DNA of 59,908 nucleotides from a virus: positions 1-59,908 of the IMG/VR virus record IMGVR_UViG_3300027773_000007. One strand, written 5' to 3'. The notes under the pieces were generated by a model that was not told the origin of the DNA, did not search any database, and saw only the letters and a list, made by a program, of their open reading frames with translations. Below are positions 46,488-55,800 of the stretch, piece by piece; position 1 is the stretch's first letter, and every line of letters begins with the position of its first letter. Position numbers and translations under genes: made by a program.

Positions 46488-49400
46488 TGGCCCGCGTCGT
46501 CTATCAGGGCGCGCCCGATGTTCGCCCGGCCGCCCCGGCGCCCGTTTTCTATCGGCCCGACATGCCGCGCCTCGACGTCGTCGGCGCGGCGATGCAGCGC
46601 GCCGGCGGCGAGATCCAGGCCGGCGGCAATGCGATGGCGGAAGCCGCCATCCAGATCCAGCAGCTTCACAACGAGACGAGCGCCGAGAACGCCGCCGTAG
46701 ATTGGAGCGAGAAGGCCAACGATCTGCTCTACGGCGAGAACGGCCTGTTCGCGAAGACCGGCGCGGATTTTCTGCGGGCGCGCCCGCAGGTCATGCAGCA
46801 GCTCGACGAGTTGTGGCGGCAGAGCGGCGCCAGTCTCGGCAACGAGCAGGCGCAGAACTTTTTCGCGCGCAGCACGAATTACCAGCGCGTCGCCTTCTCG
46901 CGCGCAATCGGCCGCGCCGCGGCGGAAGCGGTGCGCACGAACGCGCTCGACACCAGCACCGCCGCGATCGTCTCGGCCCTGCGGAGCGTGTCGAACCAGT
47001 ATAACGATCCGGGTTATCTCGACAGCCAGTTCCAGACGATCGGTCGCCAGATGCAACGGCTGTCCGATCTCGGCGACAAGCGCTATGTCGGGCACGACCC
47101 GGTCGGCCTCGGTGCGACCGCGGCGATCCAGGGCGCGATGGCGCGCGAGGATTGGGCGACCGCCAACACACTGCTACAGCAATACGGCCCGCACATCGAC
47201 CCGGCGCAGCGCGACGCATTGGAGCGCGGTATCCACGAAAAGCTCGTCGATGCCGAGGCAACGCGGGCGGTGTTCGGCCCTTCGACAGGCTCAGCGCCCG
47301 CGGGCGCTCCGAGCGGCCCGGTCGCGCAGACGATCGCCGACCGGGCGCAGCGCCTCAATATCGACCCCTCGCTCGCCGTCGGCACGGCGCGGCTCGAGAG
47401 CGACCTCGGCCGCAACCTCGGGCCCCGCGGCAATATCTTCCAGCTCGGGCCGGACGAGTGGAGGAAGGCCGGCGGCGGCGACATGGCCGATCGCGGCACG
47501 CAGATCGACAACGGCCTCCGCTGGCTGGCGCAGACCAAGAGCGAACTCGGCGCGGCGCTTGGCCGCGAACCGACCAACGCCGAAGTCTATCTCGCGCATC
47601 AGCAGGGCGTCCCGGGTGCGGTCGCGCTGCTGAACGCGCCGCCGGGCACGCCGGCCGGCAAGGTCGTGCTGCCCGAAAACATCCGCGCCAACGGCGGCGA
47701 TCCGAACGCGCCGGCGTCGACTTTCGTCGATCTGTGGCGCGAGCGCTACGAGCGCGCCGCCCTCGGCCCTTCGACAGGCTCAGGAGGCGGCGGCATCGGT
47801 GCCGGGACAGAGCCGGCCGCCGCCCCGGCCGCCCCGCCGAAATTCGATCTCGCTTTCGGCGACTCGATCGCGGTGCAGCAGATCCGCCACGGCGTCGGCG
47901 GCAAGGAAGGCCAGCGCGGGCGCGCGCTCGCGCAGCAGCGGGGCGCGACCGCGGTCATCGGCGACACGCCGGCGATGGTGCTCGCCCGCCTACAGGCGAC
48001 GCCGCCCGAGCAGTTCAAGGGCCGGACCATCTTCCTGTCGCCCGGGACCAGCAACAACCCGGCGCAGGTGGCGATCGTCGGGCAGGAACTCGACCTTCTG
48101 CAAAAGGCCGGCGCTCGCGCGGTCGTTCCCGGCGTCGGCCCGGGCGTGCCGAACCGCGACGCCGTTAATGCGCAACTGCGGCAGCTCGCCGAGGCGCACG
48201 GCGCCGTCTTCTTCGAACCCAACATCCGTTGGCAAAAGGACGGAATTCATCCCGCCGAAGTCGACAAGCTGCGCGAGCAGGCCATCGCCGCGCTTGGCCG
48301 GCAGGCCGCGACGACACCGAGGCAGCCGCCGGCGCACATCGGCGGCACGATCGACGTCGAAGGGCGGCACTACCAATGGGGCTCCGGCGGCGAGAAGGGC
48401 GCCGCGCCGATCCCGCCGGGAAACTATCCGATCACGCCCGGCGCGGTCGGCCCGTGGGGGCGCGCGCACGGCGCCATCGGGGTCAACAACAACTTCATCT
48501 ACGACCCGCGCTTGGGGCGCGCCCGCGTCGGGATCGAGCTTCACGCCGGATCGAGCGACGAGCTGATCACCAAGGGTTGCGTCGCGATCGCCGGGAACCA
48601 GTGGCCGACCTTCAAGGCTCAGGTCGAAGACATGATCCACAGGTACGGCACCGTATACCTGCATGTCGGCGACAACGGCGAGGCGAGCATCACGCCGGCG
48701 GCGGCTTTGGCAGGCAAGCCCGGCGCCGAGACGCGTGCGACGGGAATCCCGGCGGCCGCGAATGCGCCGGCACAGCGGCCGAGCGACGAGCAGGTTCCGA
48801 GCCTCTCCGACAAGATCGCCGAACTGACGCGCAAGATCCAGGATCCGCAGGTCCTCGCCAAGGCGATTGATCTCGCCCGCGTCAACTACGCCGCGCACTG
48901 GGCCGACCAGGAACACGCGCGGCAACTGCACGAACAGCAGCTCCACGACGCCAGCCAGGCGCGCGCGAACGAAATCATCGCCGACCTGTCGAGCGGCCAC
49001 CCGACCCTGACGGCGGCGCAGATCGGCAGCGACCCGGCATTGCTGCCGGATACGCGGCGGGCGCTCCTCGACATGTACCAGCGCTTTGCCGTCAAGCAGA
49101 GCGGCAGCGACGTCGCCGAGGCGACGCAGACCTATGGCCCGGCTTTCTGGTCGCTCTACAAGCGCGTGACGGCACCGCCGGGCGATCCGACGCGCATCAC
49201 CGACCAAGCCGAGATCATGCGCCACGCCGGCCCGGGCGGCGATCTGACCTTGAAGGGCGTCGATGCGCTGTCGAAGATCATCGCCGGACGCGGCACGCCC
49301 GAGGCCGCGGCATGGACCGAGATGGAGCGCCAGTTCTTCCGCACCGCGCACGGCGAGATCTCGGGCGCCGACGACGGGCTGCACATCAAGGATCCGCGGG

Positions 49401-49834
49401 GCGAGGAACTGTACCTCAAATTCATGGCGCAGGCCTTGCCGGCGATCGAGAAGGCACGAGCGGCGGGCAAAACCCCGTCCGACATTTTCGACCCCAATAG
49501 CCCGAACTATATCGGCAAGTCGATCGCCGCGTTCAAACGGCCGATGTCGCAGTGGACATCGGATCTGTTGAACGAGAACGCGCCCGGCGGGGCCGCTTCG
49601 GCGGCCGATATCGACACCCCGCAGGCGCTCGCCGCCGCGTTCCAGGCCGGCCACATCACGCGCGATCAGGCGCAGGCGATTGCTCTCGCGCACGGTTGGA
49701 TCGCTGCCCCGGCGACGAAACCGCCCGCACCGGCATCGGCGACCGCCCCACCCGAGCAGCCTGGCACGTTCTATTCGCGCGGTGAGACACCCGAACAGCA
49801 GCTCAACCGGATCGGCGCCGAGAGCGTCCGCTGA
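46487..49834 (+). CDS. Multi-enzyme internal virion (ejection) protein
   Basis: 1115 residues. After an ejection-protein N-terminus come a transglycosylase-like segment (about 285-400: PSLAVGTARLESDLGRNLGP, FQLGPDEW), an SGNH-hydrolase-like segment (about 460-605: LAFGDSIA; SPGTSNNPA; KDGIHPAE), and an L,D-transpeptidase/Tlde1-like segment (about 615-720: PPGNYPITPG, ELHAGSSDELITKGCVAI with His and Cys). A helical C-terminal half follows. In-frame repeats (GPSTGS) lie at 47274-47294 and 47763-47783, flanking the first enzymatic segment. Probably opens peptidoglycan and modifies wall components during DNA entry. Confidence 0.75.
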   Translation: MARVVYQGAPDVRPAAPAPVFYRPDMPRLDVVGAAMQRAGGEIQAGGNAMAEAAIQIQQLHNETSAENAAVDWSEKANDLLYGENGLFAKTGADFLRARPQVMQQLDELWRQSGASLGNEQAQNFFARSTNYQRVAFSRAIGRAAAEAVRTNALDTSTAAIVSALRSVSNQYNDPGYLDSQFQTIGRQMQRLSDLGDKRYVGHDPVGLGATAAIQGAMAREDWATANTLLQQYGPHIDPAQRDALERGIHEKLVDAEATRAVFGPSTGSAPAGAPSGPVAQTIADRAQRLNIDPSLAVGTARLESDLGRNLGPRGNIFQLGPDEWRKAGGGDMADRGTQIDNGLRWLAQTKSELGAALGREPTNAEVYLAHQQGVPGAVALLNAPPGTPAGKVVLPENIRANGGDPNAPASTFVDLWRERYERAALGPSTGSGGGGIGAGTEPAAAPAAPPKFDLAFGDSIAVQQIRHGVGGKEGQRGRALAQQRGATAVIGDTPAMVLARLQATPPEQFKGRTIFLSPGTSNNPAQVAIVGQELDLLQKAGARAVVPGVGPGVPNRDAVNAQLRQLAEAHGAVFFEPNIRWQKDGIHPAEVDKLREQAIAALGRQAATTPRQPPAHIGGTIDVEGRHYQWGSGGEKGAAPIPPGNYPITPGAVGPWGRAHGAIGVNNNFIYDPRLGRARVGIELHAGSSDELITKGCVAIAGNQWPTFKAQVEDMIHRYGTVYLHVGDNGEASITPAAALAGKPGAETRATGIPAAANAPAQRPSDEQVPSLSDKIAELTRKIQDPQVLAKAIDLARVNYAAHWADQEHARQLHEQQLHDASQARANEIIADLSSGHPTLTAAQIGSDPALLPDTRRALLDMYQRFAVKQSGSDVAEATQTYGPAFWSLYKRVTAPPGDPTRITDQAEIMRHAGPGGDLTLKGVDALSKIIAGRGTPEAAAWTEMERQFFRTAHGEISGADDGLHIKDPRGEELYLKFMAQALPAIEKARAAGKTPSDIFDPNSPNYIGKSIAAFKRPMSQWTSDLLNENAPGGAASAADIDTPQALAAAFQAGHITRDQAQAIALAHGWIAAPATKPPAPASATAPPEQPGTFYSRGETPEQQLNRIGAESVR
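47274..47783 (+). repeat. Direct repeats flanking the transglycosylase segment
   Basis: Two 21-base copies (TCGGCCCTTCGACAGGCTCAG) at 47274-47294 and 47763-47783 are identical. Their offset is 489 bases, exactly 163 codons, so recombination between them would remove or duplicate the segment without shifting the frame. Confidence 0.9.
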
Positions 49835-52800
49835 TGCCCGACGCACCCTTCCGGAGCCTCGACGACCTGCTCGCCAAGGCTGGGCCGCAGAACGCGCCGC
49901 CCTCCACAGGCGCAAGCTCGCCGCCGTTCAAGAGCCTCGACGACCTGCTCGCGCACGCCAACGCCCCGAGCGATTCGCTGTGGGCGCGCGCAGGCGGCGC
50001 GCTCGATCATTATTTCCAGACCGGCGTCAGCGCCGCCGGGCGCGTGCTCTCCGCCTTCGGGCAAGGCTACGGGCAGGGATGGGGCTCGGAACCGCTCGGC
50101 CTGTCGCCGGACAGCGAGGCATGGCTCAAGAAGACCGGCATCTTCAACGACTATCGGAGCGGCCAGGCGAGCCTCGTCCGCTCGTTCAACGAGGCGTTGA
50201 TCCGACCGGCGGCGACGGCGATCGATGTCGTCAACCGCGCGATCCAGGGCGCTTTCCGCGGCGCCCAAGGCGCGGCCGAACAGACCGCGCTCGAAGCCGG
50301 CGCGCCGCCGACCCTGGCGCGCGACATCGCGGCGTTGCCGGAAGCGCTGCTGCCCGAGGCGCCGCACCTGCCGCACGCCCTCAGCCCACGCGAGATCGGT
50401 GCGGCGCGCGATCTCGGCGTCATCGGCAAGGGTGAACACGGATGGGATGGCACAGCGGCAGAGGAAAAGCCGCCCCCGGCCACAGGAGAACCAGCAGAGG
50501 CGCACGCCGCAGCGATCGCCGACGCGACGAAATCCACCGCCGAGGAGCAGCCGCCGGCCGGGACCGAACCGGACAAGACCATCTCGGAAGAGCCCAATGT
50601 CGGCGCGCGCGAAACCGAGCCCGAACCCGACATTCACACTATCGCCCGCCAGATCGCGCCCGACACGTTCAGGGAGTACGACGCGCTTGCCGCGCGCAAA
50701 GAGACCTTCCGGCGCTGGCTCGGCGATCTCGCCGAGGTGCGGCGCCGCGATGCCGAGGCGAACGCGCCGCACACCGCCGAGATCGCCGACCTTGATCGGC
50801 AGATCGCCCGCGAGCGGCAGCGCTTGGAAGGCACCAATCCGCGCCGCACGAAGATCTACCAGGCGCGCATCGACGATCTCGAAAAGCAGCGCGCGCCGCT
50901 CGCCGAGACGCGCGAGGAGGCGATCGCCGCGGCGACGAGCCGCGACACCCCGGACATGCAGCGCGTGCGCCAAGCGCTGATGCAGACCGATTACCGGATG
51001 CGCGATCTGGCGGTCGATGTCTCGGCTGCCTACCGCGAGGCCGCGACGCGGATGCCGCAGCCGTGGCCGGAAATCGCGCCGTCCAGCCCCACCGCCGCGG
51101 CGCCGACAGCCGAGGCAACCGCGGCCGCCGTCCAACAGCCCGAACCAGCAATCGCGCCCCCTGCGCCTCCGGAAGCGATTTCCGGGCAAACGCAGGCCGA
51201 GCTGCCGCTGGAACACCCCGAGCCGCCGATGATCGTCGCGCCGCCGGAGGCGCAAACGGCCGAGCCAAAACCGGAAGGCGGCAAGCCGGCTCTGCAAGAG
51301 AAGAAGCCGCTACCGCCCGGCGGCATCGCCAGCGACGTGGCGCGGCAACTCGTCGCCGCCGGACGCCCGCAGGACGAGGCCACCGCCGCCGGACAACTCG
51401 TCGCCGCCTATTACGAGACGCGCGCCGCGCGCTTTGCCGGCCGGCTCGGCACGCCGGAAGATCTCTATGCCCGCGATGCGCCGCGCATCGTCGCCGGCCG
51501 CGGGGCCTCAAAACGGGCGATGGAGTATGCCCAGGGCGTGCCCGGCCCGGAGCCAATACCCATCGGCGAGGGTGAGGCGCGCTATGTCGAGCGCGGCGGC
51601 GAGCGTTTCGTCGCCCGCGCCGACGGCTCCGATACCCTGGGCGAGATCACTCCGGATATAGCCGCTGCGGTAGGCCGCGATGCGGCACCGATCCGGCTGC
51701 CGGAAGGCAATGATGCCTATGGCGAGCGGCACATCGAAGCGCGCCACGGCACCCAGATCCGGACCGCCGGATACAGAGATGCCGCCGAACTCGTCGCAGA
51801 TGTCGCCAATGGCTTTGCCGAAATATATCAGGCACGCGATGGCCGGCTACTGTTGGCGAAGCCAAACGGGCGGGTGCGGATTGCTGTCGTCGAGCTGCGT
51901 CCGTCAGCGGACGGCTCTCATTGGACCGTCACCACGGCGGGGCTGTATCGCCCGAGCTACTTCCGCAATCAAGAACTGCTCTGGAGGCGTCCGGGTCCAG
52001 GCGCCTCGCCGCTGGAGGGCGGTTCTCCCTTTAATTCCCCAGGGAGCCAGAGCAGCGCACCGCTTCAGAGACAACCGGGCCCAGATGTCTCCTCGCCGTC
52101 AGGCGAGTCTCCCTTCGACCCAGGGAGCCAAAGCAGCAACTCAAATATAGGACCGGAAGACGAGCTCGAGCAAGCCCAACGCGGCAAAATCCGGCTCGCG
52201 ACGAAGCAGGCCCGCGCCACCATCACCCTCCTTGAGCATGCCGACGCTTCGACCTTCATTCACGAGACCGGACATGCATGGCTCGAAAACCTCGTCGCCG
52301 ACGCCGCGCACCCGCTCGCCCCGCAATCGCTCAAGGACGATGCCGAGACGGTGCGCAAGTGGCTCGGCACAAAGCCGGACGGCTACATCACCACGCGCAT
52401 GCATGAGCGCTTCGCCCGCGGCTTCGAGCAATACATGAGGGAGGGCCGCGCCCCCAGCCAAGCGCTTGCCAGAGTATTCGCGCAGTTCCGTCAATGGCTC
52501 ACGGCGATCTATCAGAGCGCCAGGCAGCTCGGCCGGCCGATCACCGACGACATCCGCGGCGTGTTCGACCGCATGCTGTCGCACGAGCCGGGACGGACTA
52601 TAATCGCACGCGAGGAAGAGCCGCCGCGCACTTTGGCCGACACGCACGAGGCCGCGGCCGCGCGCACGTTGCCGACGCATGCGGCGCAGGTCGCCGAGCA
52701 GGTGCGCGCCGAGACCGAAGAGCGCACCGCGCCGGAGGTAAAGGATGAGATCGCCGCACGAGGAATTGGCGCACCAGGAGAAGGAGTTGGCGGAGGCGCG

Positions 52801-55800
52801 CCGCCGGGTGAACCATCTGATCGTCATGGGCCTGCGCCCGAACCTGTCGCCGGAACTGCGGGCGCACGTGAAGGAGCAGGAGCGCTCCTACCGGGCGGAG
52901 GCGAGGTTGCGCCGCAAGGCCATCGCGCATCTGAAACAGCAGCTCGCCGATCCCCGGAGATAACGCCCTACGAGCGCGTGCCGCGCCAGCCGCTGCGCCT
53001 CGTCGCGTGGCTGAAACAGCAGGGCGGCGTGCGCGACGAAGGCGGCGACGTGCGCGCGATTATCGGCGGCGCCAGGGGCCGCATCGGGCTCGTCAACCGC
53101 AACGGCCTGCCGCTCGACGAGGCGGCGCTCCGGGCGTGGGAAGAAGGCTACCTGCCCGAATACGCCGAGCGCCCGGACATCCAATCGCTGCTCGATGCGA
53201 TCGAAGAGGACCTGAAACAGCGCCCGCGCTATTCCGAGCACGACCGCGCCGCCGCCGCCGAATACGAGCGGGCGCTGGCCCAGAACGAGGAGATCGACCG
53301 CCTCGCCCAGGAGCGCGGCGTCGATCCGCGCGGCCTCTCGCGCGAACAGTTCTTCGACGCGATCGCCGACAGGGTCGGCCTGGAAGCGGCCGAGACGATG
53401 GCCGAGCGGCTCGCCATCCGGCACGAGAGCGCGCTTGCCGAGGCCGATCGGGCGGCGCAGCATTGGGCCGAGGAGCACGGTCGCGAGTGGCGCCCGGAAC
53501 TCGAATACGGCACGCCGCAGAGCCTTGAGGACATCGAGAATGCCGATCGACGAGGAGCAGCTCTTGGAAGGCCGCGAGCGGGCGCTGGCGGCGCTGGGCG
53601 ATCCGGACCTGCCGCAGCCGGTGAGGCTCCTATACAAGAAGGCGCTCGACCAGGCGGAGGCGGCGCTGGGGCTCGCCGCGGCGGCGCAACGGCAGAAGAG
53701 CCGCCGCCCCAGCCCCGCGCGATCACAGATCGCGCGGGGACCCCAGACGGACCAAACGACTTCTTCCCCGATGCCAAAGGGACCATTGGGGGACGCAGCG
53801 AGTTCGTAGACAAGGCCGGCAACATCCGGCTCGATCTGCTCGGCACGCCCGAGTCGGTCAACGAGGCGATCCGCGACGCGGCCGACGAGAACGACGCGTT
53901 CGTCGCCGAGCGCCGCGGCGTCGTCTCGGACGCGCAGGTGCTCGCTCTCGCCGACGCGCTCGGCATGGACGCGGCGAAGCTGAACCGGCGCCGGATCGGC
54001 GAGGCCTTCAACGCCGAGCAGGTCGTGGCCGCGCGCAAACTCTTGATCCAATCGGCGACAGCGGTGCGCGACGCGATGGCCCGCGCCGCCTTCGGCAGCG
54101 AGGAAGACGTGCTGCGCTATGCCGAGGCGAAGGCGCGGCATCGTATGATCCAGGGACAGGTGGCCGGGATCACCGCCGAGGCCGGGCGGGCGCTCAGGGC
54201 GTTCCGCGCGTTCAAGGGCGCGCGCGACGAGCCGCTTGAGCAGTTCCTCGAGACCGCGACCGGGCGGACCTTGTTCCAGATGCGCCGGGAGGCGCAGCTC
54301 GGCCTCGAGCTCGACACCCCGGCGCAGGTCTCGAAATTCGTCGCCGACAGCGACAAGACCGGCCTGTTCGATTGGCTGCAGAGCTTCTTCGTCAACGCGC
54401 TGATCTCGGGCCCGGCGACGCACGGCACCTATGCCGTCGCCAACGCGCTGTTCAGCCTGTGGAAGGGCACGGCCGAGCGCGGCGCTGCGGCGATCGTCGG
54501 CGAGCTGCGCGGCCTCTTGGGCGATGCGGCGGCCGACCGCGTGCGCTTCGGCGAAGTGCCGGCCGGGCTCTACGGCTTCATGCGCGGCTATGCGCGCGAC
54601 GGCTGGAAAGCTGCCTGGCGGGCGTTCAAATCGAACGAGACGCAGCTTCTGCCGGGCGAGGAGATGGCGGCGAAGCCGTTCCGCACCCGCGTCATCCCGG
54701 GCATTGCCGGCACGGTCCTCGAATCGCCCGGGCGGCTGATCAATGCCATCCATGCGCTGTCGCGCACCGCCGGCTACACCCGCAGCATCGCGGCGCAGGC
54801 GTACCGGACCGCCGCCGAGGAAGGGCGCGCCGGCGACGATCTCGCCGCCCGCATCCGCGCGCTGACGGTCGACCCGACCGAAGACATGATGCGGCGGGCG
54901 ATCGCCGAGGCCGGCGAGGACGCGATGATGCAGAAGGCGCCCTACGGCAGCCTGCGCCAGCGCTTCGCCTCGCTGGTCGACGCCGGCGTCGCCCTGCCCG
55001 ACGTGCCGCTGCCGGGCGGCCGCACGCTGCCGCTCGGCACCTTGCGCCCGTTGCGCTTCGTCGATCCGTTCGTGACGATCACCGCCAACATCATGGACAG
55101 CGCCCTTGTCGAGCGCACCCCGGTCGGGCTGTTGTCGCCGCGCATCCGCGACGATCTGCTGGGCCGCAACGGCGGCGCGGCGCAGGATCTCGCGGCCGGG
55201 CGCATGATCGCCGGCTCGGCGTTGATGCTCTTGGGCGGCAGTCTCGCGGCCGAGGGGCTGTTGACCGGCTCGCCGCCTTCCGACCCGCGCGAGGCCTCGG
55301 TCAAGTATCTGACCGGCTGGCAGCCCTATTCGGTGCGCATCGGCGACATATACTATCAGATCCATCGGCTCGGCGTGCTCGGCATCGGGCTCGGCATCGC
55401 CGCCGATCTGTGGGACGTCGCCGGCTACGCCGCAAAGGGCGACCTCGCCAACACCGCGGCGATGGCGGTGCACGCGGTCGCGCGCAACATCCTCGACGAG
55501 AGCTTTCTGCGCGGGCCGTCCGAGCTGCTCGGCGCGATCGAGGAGCCGACGCAGCACGGCGAGAGTTGGGCCAAGGGCTTCTTTTCGTCCTTCGTGCCGT
55601 TCTCGGTCGGCCTGTCGCAGACCGCGCGCACGCTCGATCCCTATATGCGGCAGACGCGCAGCGTGCTCGACGCGATCAAGGCCAAGATCCCGTTCGTCTC
55701 GGAGACCCTGCCGCCGCGCTACGATATCTGGGGCCAGCCGATCCCGAACCGGCAGGCGCTGGTTCCCGAGGTGACGGCGCTCTATGAGAGCCGCATCAAC

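Noticed and set aside
47990-49915. 641-codon minus-strand frame opposite the ejection protein gene
   Set aside because: No start signal and no motif; plus-strand domains are clear.
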